A stretch of DNA of 38,035 bases from Phycisphaera mikurensis NBRC 102666 (GCA_945890745.1 CAMDCW010000005.1:1-38035); one strand, 5' to 3'; counted from the stretch's first letter, positions 7,510 to 16,016 are shown. Program-made: numbers and translations. Notes: a model not told the origin generated them from the letters alone.

Positions 7510-8617
7510 CACCCACGGCGCGCCAGGCTGCATCGAGCACGGGATCGGCAACATCGCGCACCACACGCACATCACCGAGGCTGAAAGGCACCACCAGTCG
7601 GAGCGTGCCGCCTTGTTTCTTTTTGTCGGAGCCCATGGCCTCGGTGAGGGCGGCTACGGAACGGGGTGACGGAATGGCGGTTGGCAATCCCAGCTGCTGC
7701 AACGTGGTTCGCACAGCGTGTTCGGCGTCAGGCGTACCGACCCCAAGTTCCACTGCCAATCGACAGGCCGCGACGGTGCCAATGCCCACTGCTTCGCCAT
7801 GCGTGCATTCATCATGGAGCAATGCTTCGATGGCATGCGCGAACGTGTGCCCAAGATTCAAGACGGCGCGTCGACCCTGCTCACGCTCATCGGCTCCAAC
7901 AACATCCGCCTTGATGCGCACATTGCGTTCCACCAGTTCCGCAAGCGTTGCGGGGTCATGCGCAAGAATCGGATCGATGCGTTCCACCATCCATGCCAGC
8001 ATGCTTGGGTCGGCGATCACTGCGTGCTTCACACACTCGGCAAGGCCGGAGCGCAGCTCGCGTACTGGAAGTGTTGCGAGCGATTCCGGATCACAGATCA
8101 CCAAGGCCGGCTGCGCGAACGATCCAATGATGTTCTTTGCCAGCGATCCATCAGGGCGCGCCAAATTCACTGCGGTCTTTCCACCAACCGCGGCGTCAAC
8201 CATGGCAAGCAGCGTGGTTGGAACTTGTACGCAGGCGATACCACGCATGTACGTGGCAGCTGCGAATCCCGCAACATCACCCACCACCCCGCCACCCACG
8301 GCAACCACTGCTCCAGCGCGATCGATTCCATCGGCAAGCATGCGCTCACAGAGGTCACCAAGCGTGGCAAGCGTCTTCATATCTTCCGAGGCATTCATAG
8401 CAATGCGTGCAACGCGAATACCAGCATCACGGAACGAACGATCAACCGCGGCGGCCGCGGATGACTCCACCGCGGTGTCACAAATGATGGCCACTGACGA
8501 AGGTCGCAACCCCACCGCTGCCATCCGTTCCGCAACATGGCGAACGGCGCCGCGTGCAACTTCAACTGGATAGGTCGAAGCATCAGTGCGAACGATGATT
8601 GATTGAAGTCCGTCCAT
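7502..8617 (-). CDS. aroB: 3-dehydroquinate synthase
   Basis: AroB converts DAHP to 3-dehydroquinate in the shikimate pathway, using NAD+ and a divalent metal. The sequence has the NAD-binding stretch AVVAVGGGVVGDVAGFAAATYMRGI, the VPTTLLAMVDAAVGGKTAVN core, and the metal ligands in LRSGLAECVKHAV (Glu), LNLGHTFAHAIE (His) and HGEAVGIG (His). The C-terminal DKKKQGGTLRLVV motif is also present. The 371 residues match the usual length of about 350-370. The gene lies on the minus strand upstream of parA, with ~100 bp between them holding the GATCA repeats, so parA may be transcribed separately. Other aromatic-pathway genes are not in the window. The long upstream intergenic region carries the dispersed 33-bp element. 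Confidence 0.97.
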   Translation of the reverse strand: MDGLQSIIVRTDASTYPVEVARGAVRHVAERMAAVGLRPSSVAIICDTAVESSAAAAVDRSFRDAGIRVARIAMNASEDMKTLATLGDLCERMLADGIDRAGAVVAVGGGVVGDVAGFAAATYMRGIACVQVPTTLLAMVDAAVGGKTAVNLARPDGSLAKNIIGSFAQPALVICDPESLATLPVRELRSGLAECVKHAVIADPSMLAWMVERIDPILAHDPATLAELVERNVRIKADVVGADEREQGRRAVLNLGHTFAHAIEALLHDECTHGEAVGIGTVAACRLAVELGVGTPDAEHAVRTTLQQLGLPTAIPSPRSVAALTEAMGSDKKKQGGTLRLVVPFSLGDVRVVRDVADPVLDAAWRAVGAR

Positions 8618-8637
8618 CTATCGACAGGCTAACGACT

Positions 8638-8670
8638 AAATAGGTGCCGTTCACCCCTGTCCCTATTTTC
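8638..8670 (+). repeat. Dispersed 33-bp element, copy 1
   Basis: The element starts AAATAGGTGCCGTTCACC and ends TCCCTATTTTC, so its ends form a short inverted repeat (AAATAGG/CCTATTT). An identical 33-base copy lies in reverse complement at 18286-18318, and a 26-base partial copy at 18197-18222. The pattern resembles the intergenic palindromes mobilised by IS200-like REP-associated transposases, but no transposase is in the window. Confidence 0.85.
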
Positions 8671-8725
8671 GGGCATCACTGCGCTACCAACGGCGTGAAT
8701 TCCACGCAGTTCTCCACACCGTGAC

Positions 8726-8795
8726 CTGGCCCGCAGGCGCCGGAGAGGACAGGGCCGCGCTCAGCGGCCGTCCTCGTAAGGCGCGTGCGGGCCAG
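8726..8795. repeat. 70-nt hairpin repeat, copy A
   Basis: The outer stem CTGGCCCGCA/TGCGGGCCAG is followed inward by GCGCC/GGCGC, GAGGAC/GTCCTC and GGCCGC/GCGGCC, with a GCTCA apical loop. A second copy lies 331 bp downstream. Between the copies the third stem changes from GAGGAC/GTCCTC to GAGGAT/ATCCTC, a compensated base-pair change. This supports a structured nucleic acid (RNA or cruciform) rather than a simple sequence repeat. Confidence 0.8.
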
Positions 8796-9056
8796 TACGC
8801 AGGCGTGCAGTGAAGTGAGTTCAGCCGCCCCCCGCCCCCTCCGTTGCGCGCGGGACCCTCGGACGCGGACGGCTGCGCTCCACAAGGTTCCGCTTAGCCT
8901 CGGGCGAATCTGTTCGTCCGGTTGGCACCCACGGGGCGTACGTCCAACTGCCGGACTTCTCAGTTTCACACGCCGCTTACCAAGGATCCCGTGCTCACTG
9001 CGGGGGCTCGAACACGGAAATCACTTTGACAACCAGGGTTTGTGGAACACCTCCAT

Positions 9057-9125
9057 CTGGCCGCAGGCGCCGGAGAGGATAGGGCCGCGCTCAGCGGCCA
9101 TCCTCGTAAGGCGGATGCGGGCCAG
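9057..9125. repeat. 69-nt hairpin repeat, copy B
   Basis: This copy is about 90% identical to copy A, with the same nested stems. The outer arm has lost one C (CTGGCCGCA), and the 3' inner arm reads GGCGGA instead of GGCGCG. The stem GAGGAT/ATCCTC retains pairing through two matching substitutions. It ends 114 bp before the ABC-F start codon, so if transcribed with that gene it would lie in its leader. Confidence 0.8.
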
Positions 9126-9239
9126 TACAAGGACGTAATGCCACAAGGCCGGAAATCACCCCAATTACCGCAATATGTAGTCCCATCAGCAAACCGATCG
9201 GGCATTTGAGTTGCTTCGCGTACCCTGCTTGATTCCCCT

Positions 9240-11285
9240 ATGCCTATTGCCACGCTCACCAACGTCCGTTACGGCTTCGGCACCCACATCGTGCTCGACG
9301 GTGCCACTGTGTCGATCGAGCCCGGCGAGAAGGTTGGGCTAGTCGGTCGCAACGGCGGCGGCAAGAGCACGCTCATGAAGCTGATCGCCGGTCTGTGGCA
9401 AGTGGACTTTGGAACCCTTGCGCTTGCCCGCGGCACGCGCGTTGGTTACTTGGCTCAGGACCCAAGGCTTGAACCAACGGACACGCTTCGCCATGCTGCC
9501 GCGCGTGCGTTCGAGCACCTTGACAGTCTGCATCGCCAGATGGAAGAAATTTACGAGTTGATGGCCAAGCCGGACGCGGACATCGACATTCTGATGAAGC
9601 GCCAGGTGAAGATCGAAGAAGAGATCGAACGCGCGGGCGGGTACGCCATTGATCACAAGATTGACGAAACACTGCACGGCCTGGGCTTCACCGATGAGCA
9701 ATTCTCGGTGTTGGTTTCCAAGATGTCCGGCGGCCAGCGCGCACGTGTTGGGCTTGCACGTTTGCTGCTCGAGCAACCCGACATCTTGCTGCTCGATGAA
9801 CCAACCAACCATTTGGATATCGAAGGACGCCGCTGGCTAGAGAATTTCCTAGCCAATGAGTATCCCGGCGCCGTCCTGGTGGTCAGCCATGATCGACGAC
9901 TCTTGGACGCAGTGGTGCACCGCATCATTGAAGTCGATCAAGGTCGCATTATTGAATATCCCGGCAATTACCGCGATTTCATCAACCTGCGACGTGAGCG
10001 CATGATGAACAGCCAGCGCAGCCATGAGAAGCAACTCGGCAAGATCCGCGCTGAAGAGCAGTACATCCTGAAGTACAAAGCTGGTCAGCGTGCCAAGCAA
10101 GCGCGTGGTCGCGAAACACGGCTCGAGCGCTTCAAGCGTGATGAACTGGTGGACCGCCCAGCTGAGCTTGATGTCATGAGCCTGGAACTTCCCAAGGCCC
10201 CGCGCGTGGGTGACTATGTCATGCGCGGCGCAGGGCTATCAAAGCGTTACGGTGACAAGGTCCTCTTCAATGAGTTGGACTTTGCAATCAAGCCGCTCGA
10301 CCGGATCGGAATTGTTGGGCCCAACGGCGCAGGCAAGACCACACTGGTGCGCGCACTTCTTGGCGATCTTCAGCCGGATGCTGGCGAACTGAAAGTGAGC
10401 CCGCAGATCAAGGTCGGCTACTTCCGGCAGACGCAAGAGCACATTGACCCCATGCTGACGGTGTGGGAATACCTGCAGCGAGTGATCGCTTCGAATGAAG
10501 GCGGACTCCGCGCAAGTGAGCAGCAGGCGCGCAATCTGGCCGGAGCATTCCTGTTCTCTGGGCCTGAGCAAGAGAAATGCGTTGGCAATCTCTCCGGCGG
10601 TGAGCGCGGTCGCATGGTGATTGCTGGCATCGTCAGCGCCGCCAACAACCTGATCGTCTTGGATGAGCCGACCAACCACTTGGATATTCCCAGCGCAGAA
10701 CGACTAGAAACAGCCCTTTCGATGGATCCAAAGGATGGCGGCTATGACGGCGCGCTCATCCTGATTAGCCATGATCGCGCGCTTCTCTCCGCATGTTGTG
10801 ATCGCCTGCTGATTCTTGATGGCGAAGGCAACGCCCGCGACTTTGACGGTGGCTGGGACGAATGGGAAGCCAAGGAAGCTGAAGAGCGCTCGCAGCGCGA
10901 CGCGGTTGAACGCGCCGCTGCTGATCGCGAGAAAGCAAAGACCGAGCAACGCACGCGACCAGAGCCGTCCGGGAAGAGCGGATCAGGTTCCAATAGTCCC
11001 GCAAACAACAAGGGTGCCGGAAACAACAAGGCCAACGGCGCATCAAGTTCAAAGGGATCATCAAGCGCCACTGCTGGCGATCCAAAGCTTGCGCGCATGA
11101 ACCTTGAGCAGATCGAAGCACGTATCACTGCGATCGAAACGCGCACGCGCGCCATCGATACTGACCTGATGAACCCAAAGGTCTACGCCGATTCCGCAAA
11201 GTCGCGCACACTCACTCAGGAACGCGAACGGCTCCAGCAAGAGCTGGAGCCGCTGGAGTTTGAGTGGAGCCGCCGCAGCGAGTAA
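9240..11285 (+). CDS. ABC-F family ATPase (Uup/EttA-like, ribosome-associated)
   Basis: Two ABC cassettes lie in one 681-residue chain with no membrane segments, the ABC-F layout. Cassette 1 has GRNGGGKST (36-44), KMSGGQRARVGLARLL and LLLDEPTNHLD. Cassette 2 has GPNGAGKTT, NLSGGERGRMVIAG and IVLDEPTNHLD. Between them lies the charged, helical interdomain linker typical of the family (RRERMMNSQRSHEKQLGKIRAEEQ...). After cassette 2 there is a low-complexity spacer (Ser, Asn, Gly, Lys) and a C-terminal coiled coil (LEQIEARITAIETRTRAID...RERLQQELEPLE), as in Uup-type proteins. ABC-F proteins act on ribosomes or on stalled or branched complexes. The start at 9240 has no visible Shine-Dalgarno sequence. 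The stop directly abuts the convergent anti-sigma gene. Confidence 0.93.
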   Translation: MPIATLTNVRYGFGTHIVLDGATVSIEPGEKVGLVGRNGGGKSTLMKLIAGLWQVDFGTLALARGTRVGYLAQDPRLEPTDTLRHAAARAFEHLDSLHRQMEEIYELMAKPDADIDILMKRQVKIEEEIERAGGYAIDHKIDETLHGLGFTDEQFSVLVSKMSGGQRARVGLARLLLEQPDILLLDEPTNHLDIEGRRWLENFLANEYPGAVLVVSHDRRLLDAVVHRIIEVDQGRIIEYPGNYRDFINLRRERMMNSQRSHEKQLGKIRAEEQYILKYKAGQRAKQARGRETRLERFKRDELVDRPAELDVMSLELPKAPRVGDYVMRGAGLSKRYGDKVLFNELDFAIKPLDRIGIVGPNGAGKTTLVRALLGDLQPDAGELKVSPQIKVGYFRQTQEHIDPMLTVWEYLQRVIASNEGGLRASEQQARNLAGAFLFSGPEQEKCVGNLSGGERGRMVIAGIVSAANNLIVLDEPTNHLDIPSAERLETALSMDPKDGGYDGALILISHDRALLSACCDRLLILDGEGNARDFDGGWDEWEAKEAEERSQRDAVERAAADREKAKTEQRTRPEPSGKSGSGSNSPANNKGAGNNKANGASSSKGSSSATAGDPKLARMNLEQIEARITAIETRTRAIDTDLMNPKVYADSAKSRTLTQERERLQQELEPLEFEWSRRSE

Positions 11286-12206
11286 TTAGCTGCTCATGAC
11301 AACCTTGTCGGTACTGTCGACTAATTCAATGGTGCCGGAATTCAGTAGGCATGCAGTGTCCAAGGCGAGTTTGAATTCTGCACCCCAAATTCCGTGCACC
11401 GCTTCGAACTCAACAATGTCGGTGATGACGTTTAAGTCAGACCGATGCCGCAAGGTGTATTTGCCTGTTTTCACACCAATCGCAATGCCCATCAGGGTGC
11501 CATTGGTGGTGTCCACGGCCAAAGTCAATGTGCCGGACTCGGTGGTGGCGGTTACATCCTTGCTGCTTAGCCCGCGCAGGAAGCTAGCCCTCTCAAACCG
11601 TGTCAGTGCGCCCGGGTGATCAAGGGATTCAAAGATCTGGTTCGGCGACGCCTTACCCAGCGCATACTCCGAAACCTTCAGCGCGAAGCCACTGTTGAGT
11701 AACTGGAACACCAACGCCACCGTCAACGCCGCAGTCAAAGCGATCGAGGCTGCACGCCAGTAGTACGAACTGACAGTGAACCGCTCGACATCCTTGCGGA
11801 GGACAGCCAGTTCCATTGCCTGCTCAACCAAGTCCTTGGTGTCGACCGAACGCGCCACGCGACGATTGCCGCGCGATGCCATCCGCCCAATCAGGGCGAT
11901 CGGTGCAAACTGTGATTCTTGCTGCTCAACGGCGGTCATCACCCGCGTCAGCGTCTGTAACTTCAGTTCGGCGGACGGCTCTTCCGCTGCCAAGAACGCC
12001 GGGTCAGCAACCGCGGCCGCCTGGATGACCCGCAACTCGGCCTGCAGCGCTGCTGGCGAATCGCGGAAGGCGCGATCAAACTGCGCCGCATCGACATCAT
12101 CAAGCAAGCCCAAGGCGTCGAGCACGGCGAGTGCTCGCAAGTCGGGCCCACGCCCTGCTTCAGGCGTCATTCGGTCACTGAAATTGTTGCCATCGTTGAA
12201 CTGCAT
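11286..12206 (-). CDS. Predicted membrane anti-sigma factor for the adjacent ECF sigma
   Basis: This 306-residue protein has a soluble N-terminal half, one transmembrane segment (AASIALTAALTVALVFQLL, roughly residues 170-190) and an extracytoplasmic C-terminal domain of beta-strand character. The arrangement and its place 55 bp downstream of an ECF sigma gene fit an RskA-like anti-sigma. The cytoplasmic half includes LAVLDALGLLDDVDAAQFDRAFRDSP, similar to the anti-sigma-K N-terminal region. No His-x3-Cys-x2-Cys zinc motif is seen. The start at 12206 is preceded by AAGGGGATTTG, a good ribosome-binding site, which argues against the longer frame reaching 12326 inside the sigma gene. The signal it senses is unknown. 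Confidence 0.75.
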   Translation of the reverse strand: MQFNDGNNFSDRMTPEAGRGPDLRALAVLDALGLLDDVDAAQFDRAFRDSPAALQAELRVIQAAAVADPAFLAAEEPSAELKLQTLTRVMTAVEQQESQFAPIALIGRMASRGNRRVARSVDTKDLVEQAMELAVLRKDVERFTVSSYYWRAASIALTAALTVALVFQLLNSGFALKVSEYALGKASPNQIFESLDHPGALTRFERASFLRGLSSKDVTATTESGTLTLAVDTTNGTLMGIAIGVKTGKYTLRHRSDLNVITDIVEFEAVHGIWGAEFKLALDTACLLNSGTIELVDSTDKVVMSS

Positions 12207-12261
12207 CAAATCCCCTTGTGTTACTGTTGACCCATTCGCAGGCCACGGTCGATCGGCTGCC

Positions 12262-12846
12262 TTACGCCGAAGAATCTTGTCCATGATTTTTGTTATCAGA
12301 CATAAGGCGATCGCGGAGCCGAGCAAGCCCTCGGCTGAGAGCGCTTTTTACCGTTCCCAGCGGAGCATTGAGCTGCTCGCTCACCTCACGAAGGGTGAAG
12401 CCCTGGATGTAAGTCCGCTCGATCACCACTCGTTGCAATTCCGGCAGTTCAGCCACCCGGCGCTGCAGAATTTCCAGGTCATGATTTCCACCCATATCGC
12501 GCGGCGGCATCACCACCGGCCCAAGGAAATCGACCGATGAATCAAGCCCCAGTTGCTCCGGTCGCGCACTCTTACGACGCAAGCGGTCGATCAAATGCCG
12601 GCGAGAAATCAGCATGACCCACGTCACCAACTTAGCGCGATTGGGGTCAAACCGGTCCGCGGTCTGCCACAGACGGATAAAGGTCTCCTGAACCGCGTCC
12701 TCAGCCTCTGCTCGGGAGGGCATGATTTGCCGCGATGTCTTGTACACGAGCCCCACAAAGCGGTCGTACAGCTCCGCCATGGCGGCTTCGTCGCCCTCGC
12801 CGACCTTCTGCATCAAGAGCCAGTCATTATGTTCAGCAGGTTCCAA
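12262..12846 (-). CDS. ECF RNA polymerase sigma factor (SigK-like)
   Basis: Region 2 is clear: AAMAELYDRFVGLVYKTSRQIM, then AEDAVQETFIRLWQTADRFDPNRAKLVTWVMLISRRHLIDRLRRK. Region 4 is also clear: LPELQRVVIERTYIQGFTLREVSEQLNAPLGTVKSALSRGLARLRDRL, ending in a helix-turn-helix. The product is 194 residues from a TTG at 12846, chosen because AAGGGAGAA lies five bases upstream. A TTG six codons earlier is the alternative. The membrane anti-sigma gene follows 55 bp downstream, making a sigma/anti-sigma pair that is probably autoregulated. The gene is divergent from a pseudopilin gene, whose shared upstream region holds 11-bp direct repeats. Confidence 0.95.
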   Translation of the reverse strand: MEPAEHNDWLLMQKVGEGDEAAMAELYDRFVGLVYKTSRQIMPSRAEAEDAVQETFIRLWQTADRFDPNRAKLVTWVMLISRRHLIDRLRRKSARPEQLGLDSSVDFLGPVVMPPRDMGGNHDLEILQRRVAELPELQRVVIERTYIQGFTLREVSEQLNAPLGTVKSALSRGLARLRDRLMSDNKNHGQDSSA

Positions 12847-12936
12847 GGGTTCTCCCTTCCGCAAGGAGCATTGACAGGGCCGACAACACAGAGTGTGCCT
12901 CCGACTCTCGGGGTTTGGGACGTTATTCCACCAGAA

Positions 12937-12969
12937 TTCGTTCAGATTTCGATTGAGTTTCGCTCAGAT
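12937..12969. repeat. Three 11-bp direct repeats upstream of the pseudopilin gene
   Basis: Units TTCGTTCAGAT, TTCGATTGAGT and TTCGCTCAGAT follow one another without gaps. The outer two differ at one base. They lie in the region between the divergent sigma factor and pseudopilin genes, 61 bp before the proposed pseudopilin start, so they could be an operator. They would be coding only if the pseudopilin began at an upstream start, which is unlikely. Confidence 0.45.
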
Positions 12970-13030
12970 GGTGGCAAACTACCCATGGCTGCTGCTGTGC
13001 GTCCCCTCCCAGCCCTCTGCGAACTACGTG

Positions 13031-13861
13031 ATGACCAAGAAGACAGGTCTTCCATATTCGTTGTTCAACAAGCCGTCTCGCAGCGGCGCGAGCGGTGCAT
13101 TCGCCTCGCAGCGTGCCTTCACCGTCATTGAACTGATCGTCTGCATGGGGATCGTGGCGGTGTTGTGCGGCATCCTGCTGCCGTCGCTGCGCGCAGCACG
13201 GGAGGCGTCGTGCAAACTCAACTGCCAATCCAACAAGCGTCAGATTGGCACAGCGATCGTGGCCTACGGCATGCAGTCAAACAGCCGGATTCCACAGAGC
13301 GTGAATGCCGAGGGCAATCAACCACGGCGGCAAGAGTTGATGGCCTCTCGCTTGAAGGATGGCTCCATGCCCGGGTCCGCTGGATGGGACGGATTGGGAT
13401 TCTTGGTCAAGGGTGGATACCTCGGCAACTGCCAATGCCTCTACTGCCCAAGCCATCACGGCGACCATTCCTTTGGTCGCTACGCAGACGACTACGCAAG
13501 CAAGGACTCGGCCAGTGTGCAGATCTATACGAACTATCACTACTCCGGGCACATCCTTCGGCAATTGCGCGCAGGACTGGACGACTCCCGTGACACAGAG
13601 ATCACCATCGACTCCGGCAGTGATGTTCTCCTCCTCACCGATGGACTGCGAACCCGTTCCGATTTCAATCACGAAACCGGTCTCAACCGAATGATGGCTG
13701 ACCTCAGCATCGAGTGGTGGGCTGACACGGGCAATCTGTTGCGCAACAAGATTCCGGTGAACGCGGTGATCGCGGGCGCATCATCAGCAGCGTCATCACC
13801 GACAAACTTCGACAACATCTGGGATGAAATTAACCCACAGCCGCCAGTTGCGAACCCCTGA
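13031..13861 (+). CDS. Prepilin-type N-terminal methylation domain protein (stand-alone pseudopilin-like)
   Basis: The type IV/type II prepilin signal is AFTVIELIVCMGIVAVLCGILLPSL (FTVIEL at about residues 30-35). The +5 Glu is present, and Ala rather than Gly precedes the Phe, as often seen in planctomycetes. A long hydrophobic helix then RAAREASCKLNCQSNKRQIGTAIVAYGM follows. The remaining ~200 residues are globular with paired cysteines (LGNCQCLYCPSHHGD), possibly a metal site. The product is 276 residues from the ATG at 13031; longer in-frame starts exist upstream but add no signal. It resembles the large families of single pseudopilin-like proteins of Planctomycetota, whose function is mostly unknown. 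No other secretion genes adjoin it. Confidence 0.85.
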   Translation: MTKKTGLPYSLFNKPSRSGASGAFASQRAFTVIELIVCMGIVAVLCGILLPSLRAAREASCKLNCQSNKRQIGTAIVAYGMQSNSRIPQSVNAEGNQPRRQELMASRLKDGSMPGSAGWDGLGFLVKGGYLGNCQCLYCPSHHGDHSFGRYADDYASKDSASVQIYTNYHYSGHILRQLRAGLDDSRDTEITIDSGSDVLLLTDGLRTRSDFNHETGLNRMMADLSIEWWADTGNLLRNKIPVNAVIAGASSAASSPTNFDNIWDEINPQPPVANP

Positions 13862-13940
13862 TGCAGCAACGCTGCGCAGCCGTCGACTCACGCTGATATC
13901 AGCACCACCATGATGCGCGATCGGCGATCACTGCTGGCCT

Positions 13941-14945
13941 CTACTTCTCAACACGCGGATTCGTCAGCACACCTTGCTGCGCCCGGTGTTCGCTAAATCC
14001 CAAGTCAAACGTGCGATATCCGCGCCACGCGAGCCGCTCACCTGCCAACATGTGATCGATCCGCAACAGCGCCCACGGACGTTCAAAGGTGCACAGCCAA
14101 CCGCTCGCGCGCCATGGTGGGGCGGGATTACAACCATTGGCAAGTTCGACGATCACCCAACTGCCGGGCGTGCAATTGAAATCACCAAGGACAACATCCG
14201 GCGCAGCAGGCAACGCCACGCGCCGCAGAACATCGTGCACTGCGTTCGCCAATCGACCGCGCGCCACCCACGGAGCCGATGGCAGGTCAACAGCAAGAAT
14301 ATGAATCGGCGCCCCGGTTGGTGACTGCACCACCATCCACGCGAGCCACACCGTACCGATGCGCGCGATCGATTCGTGACACAGGATCCGGCACTCCAAG
14401 ATAGGAAGGCGCGATGCAATGGCAACAACTCCAAGATCAACGCCGCGCATCCCATCCGGCAGCCACTCTTCACGAGCAGCCGTTCGAAACATGGAACCCG
14501 GTCCACTGATGACCGCCACATCGCCCATCACCCCAGCGAGCGCGCGACCACACGCCAGCGCATGGTCGCCAGGCCACTGCGGATTCCAGTGGGTAATCAC
14601 TACATCTTCAGACGTGGCCGAGGCCGATACTGGTTGCCAACCAACATCATTGCGAAGAAATCGCGCAGCGCTCCAGACCGTGACGGCAGTCAGTGCAATG
14701 CACAAGACGCGCGCCGGCAACGGCGTTCCAAATGCGCGCCGCGCCATCCACGCACCGAACGCGAACACCACACACATCATCCACGCCGGCACCCAGAACA
14801 CGCACTGGCTCCAGACCCATTGATCACGTGCAATCTGCGCGGCGATCCAGATGACGGCAATGAGTGATACTGGCAGTACCACCATCACCGCCAGCGCAAA
14901 TGCCCAGCCGGTCAACGTTTGACGTGCTGGCTTCGGAGCGATCAC
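13941..14945 (-). CDS. Endonuclease/exonuclease/phosphatase family membrane protein
   Basis: The C-terminal domain shows EEP-fold motifs: VVITHWNPQWPG (first strand), APDVVLGDFNCTPGSW (the GDFN motif), LLRIDHMLAG (the catalytic D-H region) and LGFSEHRAQQG (the final S-D/E-H motif). The N-terminus has two to three membrane helices (AFALAVMVVLPVSLIAVIWIAA, FWVPAWMMCVVFAFGAWMA and VLCIALTAVTVWSA). This makes a membrane-anchored EEP protein of 334 residues. The start chosen is a GTG at 14945, which overlaps the stop of the cysQ-like gene as GTGA, with GGGAG upstream. An ATG at 15014 is possible but would overlap that gene by 73 bp. The substrate is unknown; the family covers nucleases and phospholipid or phosphoinositide phosphatases. 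Confidence 0.85.
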   Translation of the reverse strand: MIAPKPARQTLTGWAFALAVMVVLPVSLIAVIWIAAQIARDQWVWSQCVFWVPAWMMCVVFAFGAWMARRAFGTPLPARVLCIALTAVTVWSAARFLRNDVGWQPVSASATSEDVVITHWNPQWPGDHALACGRALAGVMGDVAVISGPGSMFRTAAREEWLPDGMRGVDLGVVAIASRLPILECRILCHESIARIGTVWLAWMVVQSPTGAPIHILAVDLPSAPWVARGRLANAVHDVLRRVALPAAPDVVLGDFNCTPGSWVIVELANGCNPAPPWRASGWLCTFERPWALLRIDHMLAGERLAWRGYRTFDLGFSEHRAQQGVLTNPRVEK

Positions 14946-15997
14946 GCTGGCACCGCTCCCGCAAGCGCCGCCAGCGCTGGCAACACGCGCGCTTCCAAGC
15001 CGCGGGTCGTACACACGATGCCGATATTCGCAGAGAGCGTTTCGCCGTGCGAGAAATCAAGCTCGCGCCCGTGCGCGTCGGTGATGCACGCGCCTGCTAC
15101 TTCTGCAATCAGCGTGCCGGATGCGTGATCCCAGATGCACTCCGAATGTCCGGGCGCGCGTGGCATTCGAATCACTAAATCAGCATCGCCGCGTGCCAGC
15201 AGCGCGTATTTGCACTGACTGTCCATCTCTTGATTGGTGAACGGCCCAAGCGCCGCAATGCATGGCTCAAGCCGCGAAGGCACCGCACTCTTACTGCGAT
15301 TCAATGAACGCGCCCAACGCGGAGCCGATCCGTTCCACGCGTTGAGTGTCAAGCGTGACTGCGCTGCGCCGGACGCATCGCATTCGAACGCGCCCATGCC
15401 GCGCGCGGCCGCGTAGATCACGCCCGGACCACCCGTGTGTACTGCCATATCTCCACGCGAGCCCATGCGCGGGCAGCCCAACACGCCCACGGTGGTGCGG
15501 CTTCCTTCAATGCGCGCCAAGCACACTGAGCACTGCATGCCCAGAAGAAATCCTTTGGTTCCATCAATCGGGTCGATCGTCCAGTACGGCTCGCCAGCGC
15601 GTGGTTCATCACCGTCAATCATGCGCAGTGCCGCAGCGCGATCGCGCCAGCCGAGCATGCTGCGAATGGCATCCACTACCAGTCGCTCAACGTCGGGGCG
15701 CCCACTGGTGGCCAACACATCAGCGTGCTCTTCTCCTAACAGCGGAACGCGTCCATCGGCGGAGCGAGCGCGCAGTCCTGCCACCACCAGCGCTTGCAAC
15801 ACATAGTCAGCAGCGGTCACGGGCGAACCGTCGCCCTTCTCGATGGGCGGCACTGATGCCAATGTCTCGCCCAGGAGTCGGACGGCAGGCAGCGCGGGAA
15901 CCACCGCGGCAATCGCGGTGGCCAACAGGCTGTCATTTGGAATGTGTGGCATCGGGTCTGAGGCTGAGTGCATGGATCGGTCCGGTGCGGATGTCAT
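14942..15997 (-). CDS. cysQ: CysQ-like 3'(2'),5'-bisphosphate nucleotidase / inositol monophosphatase family
   Basis: This is an IMPase-fold Mg-dependent phosphatase. The metal-binding motifs are [11 protein letters not shown] (Glu), [16 protein letters not shown] (DPIDGT), and [29 protein letters not shown] (WDHASG). The [12 protein letters not shown] segment near the N-terminus is typical of the CysQ/Hal2 subgroup, which hydrolyses 3'-phosphoadenosine 5'-phosphate. An inositol phosphatase role cannot be excluded. About 351 residues from the ATG at 15997; ATGs at 15973 and 15952 are alternatives, and none has a good ribosome-binding site. Its stop overlaps the GTG of the EEP gene, so the two are coupled. 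It is divergent from dnaK, with the 13-bp tandem repeats between them. Confidence 0.9.
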   Translation of the reverse strand: MTSAPDRSMHSASDPMPHIPNDSLLATAIAAVVPALPAVRLLGETLASVPPIEKGDGSPVTAADYVLQALVVAGLRARSADGRVPLLGEEHADVLATSGRPDVERLVVDAIRSMLGWRDRAAALRMIDGDEPRAGEPYWTIDPIDGTKGFLLGMQCSVCLARIEGSRTTVGVLGCPRMGSRGDMAVHTGGPGVIYAAARGMGAFECDASGAAQSRLTLNAWNGSAPRWARSLNRSKSAVPSRLEPCIAALGPFTNQEMDSQCKYALLARGDADLVIRMPRAPGHSECIWDHASGTLIAEVAGACITDAHGRELDFSHGETLSANIGIVCTTRGLEARVLPALAALAGAVPA

Positions 15998-16016
15998 TGG
16001 GGTTACCGATCCTAGA

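Larger units (their letters stand above)
8618..9239. other. 622-bp gene-free region between divergent aroB and the ABC-F gene
   Basis: No convincing coding region is present; short frames here lack homology-like features and overlap the hairpins. The region holds one copy of a dispersed 33-bp element (8638-8670) and two copies of a ~70-nt hairpin repeat (8726-8795 and 9057-9125). The promoters of the two divergent genes should also be here, but I cannot point to clear -35/-10 pairs. The spacer between the two hairpins (8796-9056) is GC-rich and I recognise no known RNA family in it. Confidence 0.6.

Noticed and set aside
8726-9125. CRISPR array
   Set aside because: Two ~70-nt palindromic copies about 330 bp apart are too long, too few and too far apart for CRISPR repeats, and no cas gene is nearby.
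8785-9138. 117-residue plus-strand frame in the aroB/ABC-F intergenic region
   Set aside because: It overlaps both hairpin copies, has no ribosome-binding site and no domain, and is rich in Arg/Ser/Pro as expected for GC-rich non-coding DNA.
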